Source of the DNA: Littorina saxatilis
Taxonomy: Eukaryota > Mollusca > Gastropoda > Littorinimorpha > Littorinidae
DNA length: 64,000 nt
Assembly: GCF_037325665.1 (NCBI RefSeq)
Contig: NC_090260.1
Span: 33,898,381 to 33,962,380 of the forward strand
Reading direction: 5' to 3'
The notes under the pieces are model-generated. The model saw nothing but the letters and a program-made list of their open reading frames with translations, was not told where the DNA came from and searched no databases. The position numbers and the translations under genes were made by a program. Positions 17,998-28,079 of the stretch are shown here, piece by piece (position 1 is the stretch's first letter; each line of letters begins with the position of its first letter).

Positions 17998-20900
17998 ATG
18001 GAAGACTCTGTATTAGAATCTTTATCGACAGTATTTGACACCGTTGAATTACAAGTAACGGATCCTCAAAATGTGCAGTCCAGTGTGCAAGACGCCATTG
18101 AACAAATTCCAAACAATTTGTTGATTGAACCTCCAGTAAAAGTGCAGATAGTCAGTTTAATAAAATACAAAACAGTCAGTGATGAGGTGCTAGAAGTTCA
18201 TGTTTCAACCAGACAACTAGCACTTAATTCTATGGCAGAATTGAATGGAAACTGGGCAGATGAAATGATGAAACGGTTTGAGCAAGCTGCAGAGGATGCA
18301 AAGATGAAAGGATCCGGATGGTCAGAAGGTGAAATTCTAAAAATAGAATTGAAGCTAAGTAAATTTGCCCCCATCAGAGGTAGAAGTTACATACCTTTAC
18401 CTCCTGCTCTTGTCAAAAAACGTGCTGTGCTGAACATAAAGAATGATGATGACAAATGTTTTATGTGGTGTGTTCTGGCAAGACTGTACAGTGTAAAGAA
18501 AAATGCAGAAAGAGTGTCTAACTATCATGCATACAGAAATAAACTAAACTTTACTGGTATTGAATTTCCTGTCAGCATTACAAGCATTGACAAATTTGAA
18601 CAGCAAAACAAACCCATCACCGTAAATGTTTACACGTGGGATGAGGAAGATGAACTGAAACCAGTCAGAATATCAAAGAACTCACCAACGATTGGTGATT
18701 GTGATACTAACCATGTTGACATGTTACTAATGACTGATGGTGTAAAATATCATTACACTTTGATTCGTACAATGAGTAGACTGATGGCGAGCACAAGCAA
18801 TCACAATAGTAAACAAGACTTTTGTAGGCGATGTCTCTTGCGTATTCCATCAATTCATGCAGCACTTATACACAAGCAACATTGTAAGAGCGTTGATGAT
18901 GCGGTTGTGAAGTTAACAACACCACCGCCAGACAGCAAAGTGTATTTTAAGAATGTATGCAAACTACAGAAAAGTCCTTATGTTGTTTATGCTGACTTTG
19001 AATCTATCATTGTGCCATATGAAGGACCTTTACCAAAAGACCTACCTAAAACAGTAACTCTAAGTAATCATCAAGTCTGTTCATATGCATTTATTGTTGT
19101 TAGTTCAGATGGTAAACATTCTAAACCGCAATTGTACAGAGGACCTAATGCAGCAAAGAACTTCTTACAGCAAATGAACCAAGTGCGAAATGACTGCTCC
19201 AAACAACTGAATCTTTCAGACATTGTTATGAAACCTGAAGACCAAGAACAGTTTAACTCTACCACACAGTGTTGGATATGCGAACAAAGTCTAACACCAA
19301 ACACAGACAATCCAATAGTAAGAGATCATGATCATGTAAGTGGGCAGTTCCGAGGAGCAGCACACAGCAAATGTAATCTACAATTAAAGTTTGATCCTAA
19401 GACTTGGAAGCTTCCAATCTTCTTCCATAACTTGCGCGGTTATGATTCACATCTGATCATGCAGGCAGTAACTGATGAATACAAAGCAAGATGCATTGCG
19501 CAGTCTTCAGAAAAGTACATGGCCTTTACTCTGAATAGTTTATACTTCTACGATTCTGCTCAACATCTGATGGGAACACTTGAGTCTTTATCTTCATCAC
19601 TAACTGCTTTCCCAATCACATGTAAGTACTTTGACAGTGACTTAGTTAGAAAGGGAGTCTATCCATATGAATACATGGATTCGTGGGAGAGGTTTGATGA
19701 AGATGAGTTACCACCAAAGGATGCTTACTTCTCACGGCTGAAGGGTAAAGGTATAAGTGACGAAGACTATGAACACGCTAAGACTGCATGGAATAAATTA
19801 GGATGTAATACAATGGGTGATTATCATGATCAATATTTGTTGGCTGATGTTTGTTTACTTGCAGATATATTTGAGAATTACAGAAGAACATGTATGAAGC
19901 ACTACAATCTAGATCCTTCACATTACATATCTGCACCAGGCATGAGCTGGGATGCATTTCTTAGATTTACAGGAGTAAAGATTGACTTGCTATCAGATCT
20001 ACCTACACTTCAGATGATTGAAAATGGACTACGTGGAGGAATCAGTATGGCTTCACACAATTACTGCAAAGCCAACAACAAATACTTGGACGACTTTGAT
20101 CCTATGAAACCTTCTAATTACATCATGTATCTAGATGCAAACAATTTGTATGGTTGGGCAATGTGTCAGACGCTTCCACTTCGGAACTTTAAGATCTATT
20201 CAGGACCATTTTCACAATGTGTTGTGCTGACAATATTAAAAGCAGGCCCAGACAGTCGAAAGGGATGGATACTAGAAGTTGACTTAGACTATCCACTATC
20301 ACTTCATGATCTACATAATGATTATCCTTTAGCGGCTGAGAGGTTAAAAGTAAACCCAAGAGAACCTCCAAAGCTGGTGCCCAATCTGTTTCACAAAAAG
20401 AAGTATGTGTGTCACTACAGACTGTTACAGTTTTACATTAGACATGGATTAATTTTGAAGGCTGTTCATCGTATAATTTTATTTGATCAAGAACAGTTTA
20501 TGAAACCTTACATCATGAAAAACACAGAACTGAGAACCAAAGCCGCTGATGCATCAGAGAAAGACTTTTTTAAACTGATGAACAACAGTTGCTTTGGTAA
20601 GACAATGGAAAACCCACACAAGAGAAAGGATGTTAGACTTGTTACAAGAGAAAATGAGGCCATCAAGCTGACATCCAAACCACAGTATCAAGACTTTAAA
20701 TACTTTCATGAACAGCTGTATGGTATCTTAATGAAAAAACTTGTAGTCAAGCTTGACAAACCAGTATTCATAGGCTTTACTGTGCTAGAGTTGTCAAAAC
20801 TGTTGATGCTTGAGTTTTTGTATGATTATTTGAAACCAAGATATCCCAAATCGAGAGTACTTTACACAGACACAGATTCATTCTTACTTGACATTCCAGC

Positions 20901-21373
20901 GGATGACATTTACAAAGATCTAGAAGCTGAAAGTCCTGCAGTAAAAGGAAAAGATTCTTTTTATGACACTTGCGACTACCCTAAAGAATCACCATTGCAC
21001 TCAAATGTTAACAAGAAGGTTATTGGAAAGATGAAAGATGAAATGAATGGGAAGATAATTAAGGAGTATGCGTGCAAAGATGTACAGTGTTGCAAGTGAG
21101 AAAGGGGTGGTTAAAAAAGCAAAGGGTGTAAGCAAACAGGTTGTAAAGTCGAGCATATCGCATGATAACTACAAGGAAGCACTGTTTCAGAAGCGAGTGT
21201 TTCACCATGACAACCCTAAGATCAGTTCCGCGCTTCATCAGATCAACACAACTATTGTAAACAAGAAATCTTTAGATGCTAATGACACAAAGCGCGTTTA
21301 TTCATCACCAGAATATTCTTATGCAATTGGGCACTGGAGGACAAACGCGGCTCCAAATAGTCTGAGTGTGTAA
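17998..21373 (+). pseudogene. Protein-primed-type DNA polymerase B (pPolB) of the Polinton-like element
   Basis: Start taken at the ATG at 17998 (MEDSVLESLST). After an N-terminal region of about 330 residues come the exonuclease motifs VVYADFES, FFHNLRGYDSH and YLLADVCLLAD. Between the first two lies a zinc/HNH-like block (CWICEQ ... RDHDHVSGQFRGAAHSKCNL) that is characteristic of Polinton polymerases. The polymerase motifs are YLDANNLYGWAM (A), MNNSCFGKTMEN (B) and YTDTDS (C). All catalytic residues are visible. This enzyme copies the linear element from a terminal protein. The copy is not one clean frame (about one break), so it is listed as a fossil. Confidence 0.92.
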
Positions 21374-21688
21374 TAAGAATTTTTGTCAATCGGGAAAACC
21401 CGCTATGACAGCTTTGTTTTGACTGCAGCGGGGAAAAGGAAGTTGCTTGCGTTTGGGAAGTGTTTGTGAAAGGGGAGTACTAGGCTTTGTTGAGTTTCAA
21501 AGCAGCCACCAAGTACACTTGTCAAAGCTTGAATCAAATACCCAAGTCATTTGCATAAAGTGCACTCGGCGGCCGCCCGAAGGCAGCCTTTAGAAGTTGT
21601 TTGACGGGTTGGAAGAAACATCAACAGCAGGCAATACAAAGACCTGGCGCTCCAGGCTGGAGCGCTCTGCTCAACCGTGACTGACTTC
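21374..21688. other. Intergenic region of the Polinton-like element
   Basis: About 315 bp between the convergent 3' ends of the polymerase and the 279-aa gene. It is moderately GC-rich with a GCGGCCGCC block near 21569. No ORF or known signal recognised; it may hold both transcripts' polyadenylation regions. Confidence 0.5.
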
Positions 21689-22528
21689 TCACAACTGAGT
21701 GTTTTCTACCTGAGAGGATCGTGTTTGGAGTTGTAGTGGTTCTTGCGTGGGAGAAGTCCAATATTTTCTGATCTCCTCATTACTTTCAAACATTGTCTTC
21801 AAATCTTTTCTCAGAGAGTAGATTTCAATGAAAGACAGACCAACTGTAGAAAACCTGCTAAAGTATGGTTTCAGCAAACGAGCAATCTCTCTCAGTTTGC
21901 GTGAATAAGCTGGTGAGATGCCAATGTTTGCCCGCAACCACTCTTCCCACTTGTCTTTGTGAATTCCTTGTTCCTTTTCTTCCTGAAAGAATTTGAAAGA
22001 TGCATCCAGAAGAGAACCATACTGAAGGTTAAAACACATACTGGTGGCCTCCTGTCTTTGAATCTGCCTGTATCCTTCCTTTAGCTTTTCAATAGCAGCA
22101 GCTGATGACCCTATTTTCTCTGAGGAAAAAAAGAAAACTTCTTTCCTAACTGTCTTACTCACATCAACCTCTTTTGACTGCAAGTATTGATGGAGTTCTT
22201 CTGGTGACATAACCTTTCGTTTTTTCACCTGCTCCCCATACAGAGATGTCAGTTTTCTTTTTGGTTGGGAGAGAAATCTAGGTAGTTTCCTACTTTCTGA
22301 TGGCCCTTCTCTTTTCATTCTATTCAATACATCAACATAATTATTATGATGAAATATATGCTCCTCAATGATGCCAAGTTGTTCTACACTCCATCTGCTT
22401 TGTTGATCCATATCTTGAGGAAGAATTAAACTTGTTGACTGTTGAGAGAAATCTAATAGATTTTGATGAGCAACTTGTGATTCAAGAAGTTCTCTCTCTA
22501 ATTCTTCAGAAATGCTATCTCGAGACAT
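21689..22528 (-). CDS. Unassigned charged protein next to the right TIR (279 aa)
   Basis: ATG at 22528 (MSRDSISEELEREL). Highly charged and helical. Residues 80-125 hold a basic stretch (PKRKLTSLYGEQVKKRK) that could be a nuclear localisation signal. Residues about 190-260 contain WEEWLRANIGISPAYSRKLR followed by IARLLKPY and LSFIEIYSLRKDLK. That spacing resembles small helical DNA-binding or staging domains, but I cannot name the family. It is transcribed away from the right TIR and alone in its direction at this end, the position an early or regulatory gene might take. Confidence 0.7.
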   Translation of the reverse strand: MSRDSISEELERELLESQVAHQNLLDFSQQSTSLILPQDMDQQSRWSVEQLGIIEEHIFHHNNYVDVLNRMKREGPSESRKLPRFLSQPKRKLTSLYGEQVKKRKVMSPEELHQYLQSKEVDVSKTVRKEVFFFSSEKIGSSAAAIEKLKEGYRQIQRQEATSMCFNLQYGSLLDASFKFFQEEKEQGIHKDKWEEWLRANIGISPAYSRKLREIARLLKPYFSRFSTVGLSFIEIYSLRKDLKTMFESNEEIRKYWTSPTQEPLQLQTRSSQVENTQL

Positions 22529-22877
22529 AAATATTTAGCAAATATAGTGACAGGTAAAAACACTTCTCTCACAGAAAACACAACTGTACGGTAGGCGACT
22601 CCGGAATGAAATGACAAAATCACTAGGCTATGTTACAATCAACACCAAGTGGTGGGCGGACGTGACGTAACTGTTGCTATCACATGATTTAATCTTGTCT
22701 TGCCATTGGAGGAATATAGAAGACAAGCTTGCAGGCCTGGCAAAACACACGCTGGCTGTTTGTTTTTACCAGATCAATACGGTAGTTATGGCTTGCCGAC
22801 GACGGGCAGATTGGATCAAAACACACGCTGGCCCAACCAGTTAATATTTCAATGGAAACTAAATTTAGCGTTGCATA
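22529..22877. other. Promoter-side region between the 279-aa gene and the right TIR
   Basis: About 350 bp without an ORF. The 15-mer AAAACACACGCTGGC occurs twice, near 22742 and 22819, about 77 bp apart; these could be regulatory sites for the divergent-facing 279-aa gene. Nothing else recognised. Confidence 0.5.
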
Positions 22878-23103
22878 AGAGAAAGGGAGAATGTACGTTC
22901 TGGGTTACTGATTCCGACAGACCCGGGATTGGTTCAAAACAACCTTACTTTACTGTATTTTTTTTTGTATGGATTTATGCAGTATTTTTCTGATTTTGTC
23001 GCATGTTTCATTTTAGTAAAAGTTTAGTCCAGAAGCCTATTTTGCGTTAATATTTAGGGTCTGTCGGAATCGGTGAGCCAGAACGTACATTCTCCCTTTC
23101 TCT
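22878..23103 (-). repeat. Right TIR of the Polinton-like element, internally palindromic
   Basis: Reverse complement of 9723-9949 with about five mismatches. It also carries its own outer/inner inverted pair (AGAGAAAGGGAGAATGTACG at the inner edge and its complement at the outer edge). TAAAC follows directly at 23104-23108. Confidence 0.92.
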
Positions 23104-23633
23104 TAAACGTTTGTGTATTTTCTCAAAACTACTTTTTTGTCACTTCAAAAGCCTAAGGCTTTTTTTCTAATAAACTTGCGTTGTTGAAACTTTGCATACA
23201 TCTTGAGTGTGTTATTTTGCAGAAACTGATAGAGTGATTTCTTGAGAAAAAAAAATTATTGAGAAGTTATACCGTTTTGGGGGGCGTTTTTTCATGAAAT
23301 TCAACCTCACTCACTTTCATCACTCATATTTTTTAAATGACTTGAGATATCCAAAACCGACTCTATCAGTTTCTCGGCATTGTGCTAAAGTATAAATAAC
23401 AAGCATCAAAACAAAATGTCATGCAGTTTTAAAAAAGCCTTGGAGTTTTAAAAAGGGGCAGTTTGGCGGCCATCTTGGATTGCTACCATGGCAACCGATG
23501 GTAGAAATTTTTATTTTTTTTCATTTTCTCAGGAGATGGACTGAGTACTTAAATTCTGAAACATTTGTTGACCCAAGAGCTAAGAAACAAAAAAAAAATC
23601 ACTTTTAACACCAGTGCCTCCCCTTGCAGCAAA
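23104..23633. other. Intron sequence of the lectin gene, no feature recognised
   Basis: AT-rich unique-looking sequence with several A and T runs. No ORF, SINE or terminal repeats seen. Confidence 0.5.
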
Positions 23634-23645
23634 GCTGGCAACATC

Positions 23646-24032
23646 TTCTTCTTCTTCTTCTGCGTTCGTGGGCTGAAACTCCCACGTACACTCGTGTTTT
23701 TGCACGAGCGGAATTGTACGTGTATGACCGTTTTTACCCCGCCATTTAGGCAGCCATACGCCGCTTTCGGAGGAAGCATGCTGGGTATTTTCGTGTTTCT
23801 ATAACCCACCGAACTCTGACATGGATTACAGGATCTTTTCCGTGCGCACTTGGTCTTGTGCTTGCGTGTACACACGAAGGGGGTTAAGTCACTAGCAGGT
23901 CTGCACATAAGTTGACCTGGGAGATCGGAAAAATCTCCACTCTTAACCCACCAGGCGGCAGCGACCGGGATTCGAACTCACGACCTCCCGATTATGAGGC
24001 CGATGTCTTACCACCACGCCACTACGCCCGTC
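23646..24032 (-). repeat. tRNA-derived SINE family T1, full-length with 12-bp target duplication
   Basis: On the minus strand the head (24032 downward) carries a tRNA-like A-box region (GGCGTAGTGGCGTGGTGGTAAG is split around 24020) and the B box GAGTTCGAATCCCGG near 23965. A body then ends in (GAA)n at 23646. The 12-mer GCTGGCAACATC flanks it on both sides (23634-23645 and 24033-24044), a clean target-site duplication and so a fairly recent insertion. A truncated relative lies at 53628-53862. Confidence 0.9.
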
Positions 24033-24225
24033 GCTGGCAACATCGATATCGGGTTGTGAAAAAGCAATAAAAAAACAAATGCTTATAGGATTCTCCAGTG
24101 ATTAATTGCTGGCAACTGAGAGTAAGACCCCTTTTCTAGGGTTTCTATATCTATTGCTGGCTTTTTAAAATGTCCTGCATGCTGCGGAAGACACAAAGCA
24201 TTGTAGAATACAAAAGTGTTGTTTT

Positions 24226-24522
24226 ACTTTCGTTGCGTTATTATCCAATTGCTGGTGAATTCGGGTCGCTTCCTCCACATGGAAAGCTAGCAGCAACAAG
24301 AGTCATGCTACCAATGTACGTGTTTAGATTAAATCAGCTACAAGCGCTTCTTGCAGAATGACGGAGGTCTTTTCCGTGCAGCAGTGGTTCGACAGGCGTG
24401 GTACATGGATACCTTTTCTAGTTCTGAGTCTGCATATAAAGTTGACTCGTGTACCTCAGGGCCGGGATTTGAACCCGTCACCCGAGCACCACAAGTCCAG
24501 TACTCTACCAACTTGAGCTACC
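24226..24522 (-). repeat. tRNA-derived SINE family T2, abutting a lectin exon
   Basis: The minus-strand head reads GGTAGCTCAAGTTGGTAGAG (A-box region) with B box GGGTTCAAATCCCGG, followed by a body shared with 28085-28370 (GAATTCGGGTCGCTTCCTCC on the plus strand). The head begins within a few bases of the splice donor of the exon at 24526-24711. Confidence 0.85.
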
Positions 24523-24525
24523 TAC

Positions 24526-24711
24526 CGTTGTTCAAACGAAGAAAATCGACAACCCAATCATTTTTGCTCAGGGTGTCCAAGATCGCCAAACGTCCATTAT
24601 AGCTTTGGCAGAGATCCTTGCTCTCCTGGTATGTTTTATTCTCCCTCAGGTAGAGAAAGCACACGTTGTCATGTCGACTCAGGTGGAAACAATCTTGAGA
24701 GGGACATTTGT
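24526..24711 (-). CDS. PAN/C-type lectin gene, middle exon (N-terminal half of the lectin domain)
   Basis: A minus-strand exon of 186 bp between an acceptor (TTCCACAG) and a donor (GTAGGT), phase 1 at both ends. It encodes the opening of a C-type lectin domain: paired cysteines (CPSQDC), then DNVCFLYLRENKTYQESKDL, CQSYNGRLAILD, and a Trp-containing helix (NDWVVDFLRLNN). This is the standard first half of the fold, ending before the loop region carried by the last exon. The frame joins exactly to the exons at 25421-25706 and 5332-5645. A SINE sits almost against its donor. Confidence 0.85.
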
Positions 24712-25129
24712 CTGTGGAACGATTACACATTGTTTAATAGGCTTCCATTTGAAACTTCGAGGTGTTGGTCGTGAAGCTGAAAGTTGCGGCGTCGCTTTTG
24801 GATTACGGAAAAATACAAATAATGATAAACAACAGCTATATAATTGCTCTGACAATCTCTTCATTGAGGCTACGAACTTTTAACATAACCCTCCTACATT
24901 TCACAAGACAACAATCACTAAAACGCGCGATACCAACAGAATATGTATTTGTAAGACACACACAGCATACTAAAAAACATCTGTTTTTACAGATGAGAGA
25001 GAGAGCTTTGCCTGAAATTTGTGTTTTTGAATTCTAACAACATCATAACCCTTGTACCTTGCGTGTCATAGGTCATTGCCGATGACATGACTGTTGATGA
25101 GCTATTCAGTAAAAAAAACCATCAGTTTT

Positions 25130-25389
25130 GTAATCCTATGTCACACAAAAACTTCCTAGATACGTCCAAAGCATTCAATAAAGTTTGGTATGGTAGTCCG
25201 CTTCACAAACTTGAAGTGACATGTATAAGAGGTCCCCTACTTGCTTGGTGTGAGCATTATTTGAGCGATTGCAAGCAACCTGAGATTGTCATAGAATGTA
25301 AATCAAGTGATGAACTATCTGGTCGTGTCCCAAAGAGGTTCTGTCTCAGGATATTTACTCTTCCTTATTTACACTAACGACCTGGGGGA
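25130..25389 (+). repeat. LINE reverse transcriptase scrap (CR1/Jockey-like)
   Basis: A degraded piece of a non-LTR reverse transcriptase. LDTSKAFNKVWYGSPLHKLE corresponds to the DFSKAFDKVxHxxLLxKL block, then IRGPLLAWCEHYLSD and a frame-shifted LFLIYTNDL near 25352-25380. It is shifted in frame at least once, lacks the catalytic FADD box and both ends, and is short. It is old debris in the first intron of the lectin gene. Confidence 0.75.
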
Positions 25390-25420
25390 GGGAGGGGGAG
25401 GGAGAGAGAGGACGACCTAC

Positions 25421-25706
25421 CTGACACAATGAGGTAGTATTCAGCATCCGGGTTCTCCTGGAGTCCTTGTGTGTCAACGTAGAAACCTCTGAACAGAAGG
25501 CACTGGGACCGTTTACTGTTGTAAAAGAAAGAAGAGCACCAGGTATTTGTGGAGCACAGTGCAGCGCAGTCCATAAGGGAGGTCGATTCCGTCTTTAGGT
25601 CAGCCGCAGAGGGGGAAGGTTGTACGGAGACGAAGGAAGGGTCACTGCCCCAGCTAGCTGCAGGCCGTTCGCTCTGGCTCACTTGCGCGCACAGGCTTGT
25701 CGCCAT
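25421..25706 (-). CDS. PAN/C-type lectin gene, PAN/apple exon
   Basis: Minus-strand exon ending in the donor GTAGGT at 25420-25415, phase 1. It encodes a PAN/apple-like module with its cysteine pattern (MDCAALCSTNTWCSSFFYN ... SQCLLF) ending EYYLIV. Its N-terminus, FLLMATSLCAQVSQSE, looks like the last part of a signal peptide with a cleavage site after LCA, so the protein is probably secreted. The Met at 25706 is only the first in-frame ATG; the coding sequence may begin upstream, entering through the CAG at about 25721. Next to this edge lies a minisatellite made of copies of the exon border. Confidence 0.78.
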
Positions 25707-26095
25707 CAGCAGGAATCTGTCAACAACATTATGCGTTTTGCCATCATCAACAGGAATCTGTCAACAACATTATGCGTTTTGTCACCATCAACAGGAATCT
25801 GTCAACAACATTACGAGTGTTGTCATCATCAACAGGAATCTGTCGACATTACGAGTGTTGTCAGCATCAACAGGAATCTAGCTGTCAACAACATTATACG
25901 TTTTGCCATCATCAACAGGAATTTGTTAAAAACATTGCGTGTTTTGTCACCATCAACATGAATCTGCCAACAACATTACGTGTTTTGTCACCATCAACAT
26001 GAATCTGTCAACAACATTACGAGTGTTGTCACCATCAACATGAATCTGTCAACATGTCGCGTTTTGTCACCATCAGCAGGAATCTGTCAACAATA
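25700..26095. repeat. ~41-bp minisatellite, about 10 units, derived from an exon edge
   Basis: Plus-strand units read roughly CACCATCAACAGGAATCTGTC then AACAACATTACGTGTTTTGT. About ten copies are present with 38-45 bp spacing. The first unit overlaps the upstream border of the PAN exon. On the minus strand each unit contains TTGACAG followed by ATTCCTGTTGATG, closely matching that border. Confidence 0.9.
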
Positions 26096-26763
26096 AGCGT
26101 TTAACACTTTTTACCCCACCTATGTCGACTGAGTTTTGTATAGCCGAGACCAGGGCTGAGGTGCACGAAGATCGAAGCGGGTGACAACCATTGGGTGGTA
26201 ACTTGGTGAGAGTTGTCACCTTCTTGGGGGCTAACCGACTTGGGTCTCTCCCTCCCACTTGGTCGCGGTGCACGAAGCCGTCTCGGTCATTTACCCTACC
26301 GTGTCGGAGGTTATAAATAGATTCGGGAAAGTGACTTCAGTGGTCTTAGTGCGCATGCGCTGATCATGGTTTTTACCGTGGAGCCATCGGGAATCCAAGG
26401 GAAATAAAAGAAAACTTGACTATACTTATCAGAAAAGGGACGGGCAGTGACCAAAAATAAATGATACAATATTTGTAAATGTGGATAAGCACTGAGGCGA
26501 AAAACTAACGTGTGTCTGTTTTTGAGCGCTTTTAGGGCACATCAATTAGGGTTGGGGTTGGGTGAAGAGGGAGATGCAAAAAAAAAAACTACTGTGAATT
26601 TTGGTTATTTTTTATCAAAATTCTGTTTGTTTTATAAAGTTATATCTGAGGTTTCACAGATTTTCAATGTGCACTGATACACTGGCCTCGAATGAATCCC
26701 TCGGTAATGCTTTTAGGTCTACGAGTACGACCGAACCAAAATCATCCTGTTTCTTAATTTTTA
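26096..26763. other. Region upstream of the PAN exon with one dispersed repeat
   Basis: 26147-26285 is related (inverted) to 32865-32990: both contain two direct copies of GGTGCACGAAG around a GACAACCA(A/T)TGGG block. The rest is AT-rich with no recognised exon. A first exon of the lectin gene could be hidden here or beyond. Confidence 0.5.
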
Positions 26764-27627
26764 TATTTAGTCAAGTTTTGACTAAATGTTTTAACGTAGA
26801 GGGGGGAATCGAGACGAGGGTCGTGGTGTATGTGCGTGCGTCCGTGCGTACGTGTGAGTGTGTCTGTGTGTGTGTGTAGAGCGATTCAGATTAAACTACT
26901 GGACCGATCTTTATGAAATTTGACATGAGAGTTCCTGGGTATGAAATCCCCGAACGTTTTTTTCATTTTTTTGATAAATGTCTTTGATGACGTCATATCC
27001 GGCTTTTCGTGAAAGTTGAGGCGGCACTGTCACGCCCTCATTTTTCAACCAAATTGGTTGAAATTTTGGTCAAGTAATCTTCGACGAAGCCCGGGGTTCG
27101 GTATTGCATTTCAGCTTGGTGGCTTAAAAATTAATTAATGACTTTGGTCATTAAAAATCGGAAAATTGTAAAAAAAAAATAAAAATTTATAAAACGCTCC
27201 AAATTTACGTTTATCTTATTTTCCATCATTTGCTGATTCCAAAAACATATAAATATGTTATATTCGGATTAAAAACAAGCTCTGAAAATTAAATATATAA
27301 AAATTATTATCAAAATTAAATTGTCCAAATCAATTTAAAAACACTTTCATCTTATTCCTTGTCGGTTCCTGATTCCAAAAACATATAGATATGATATGTT
27401 TGGATTAAAAACACGCTCAGAAAGTTAAAACAAAGAGAGGTACAGAAAAGCGTGCTATCCTTCTTAGCGCAACTACTACCCCGCTCTTCTTGTCAATTTC
27501 ACTGCCTTTGCCATGAGCGGTGGCCTGACGATGCTACGAGTAAAATGGCATTGCGTTCAGTTTCATTCTGTGAGTTCGACAGCTACTTGACTAAATGTTG
27601 TATTTTCGCCTTATGCGACTTGTTCTT
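26764..27627 (+). repeat. Repeat family A, complete copy 1
   Basis: About 860 bp. It begins with the palindrome ATTTAGTCAAGTTTTGACTAAAT and an internal GT-rich tract. The middle contains GACGTCATATCCGGCTTTTC and AGCTTGGTGGCTTAAAAATT blocks. It ends at ACTTGACTAAATG and CGCCTTATGCGACTTGTTC. No coding capacity. The complete relatives at 47857-48724 and 55190-56008 are inverted relative to this copy. Confidence 0.88.
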
Positions 27628-27818
27628 TACATTCTAATTCAGCTTCATTCTACTCGGAAGAAATTCTTTCAATGTGATGAAAAAAACATGAGATAGACGT
27701 TTGCTCGGAAAACGTTTGTCAACACAGCAACATTTAAAAAAAAAGGACGATATAGATTGTTAAATAAAAGGATCTGTGCTTTAGCATTCTGTCTCATCGT
27801 CATTGTTAACTGTTGCAC

Positions 27819-27927
<109 letters not shown>

Positions 27928-28079
27928 TTGCTCCAGTTACAATCATGTACTTCGTAAGGCTTTATTCAAGTTTGTCTCTTGTTCTTAAACATCCGAATTC
28001 AAAGCACACGTCTGAGCTGAGAATATATACATGAATGTCTGCCGCCATTCATTTTTTCCATTTTTTTTTCATTTCCATT

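Larger units (their letters stand above)
9723..23103. mobile_element. Polinton/Maverick-like element, nearly whole, atypical gene set
   Basis: A 13.4 kb unit bounded by terminal inverted repeats of about 227 bp (9723-9949 and 22878-23103) and by TAAAC direct repeats on both sides. It encodes family B DNA polymerase of the protein-primed type, a retroviral-type integrase, a capsid-like protein and several unassigned proteins, with genes on both strands. The two TIRs differ at about five sites by eye (roughly 2%), so it is fairly young. I see no packaging ATPase (no Walker A gene) and no adenain-like protease. It looks largely whole, with about two or three breaks, one of which is a nested repeat. 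It lies in the long intron of the lectin gene. Confidence 0.85.
5332..25706 (-). other. Host gene span: secreted PAN/apple + C-type lectin protein, three visible exons
   Basis: Three minus-strand exons, 25706-25421, 24711-24526 and 5645-5332, join with matching phase-1 boundaries and GT/AG borders. They give one protein: end of a signal peptide, a PAN/apple-like module, and a complete C-type lectin domain. The first intron is about 0.7 kb and the second is 18.9 kb. The second holds a GC-rich element with a nested Tc1 transposon, old repeats, a complete Polinton-like element and a SINE. Upstream exon(s) with the true start are probably beyond 25720. The function is inferred from domains only; molluscan lectin proteins of this kind are usually secreted recognition factors. 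Confidence 0.72.

Noticed and set aside
23940-24032. A second tRNA gene
   Set aside because: It is the head of SINE T1, proved by the 12-bp target duplication around the whole unit.
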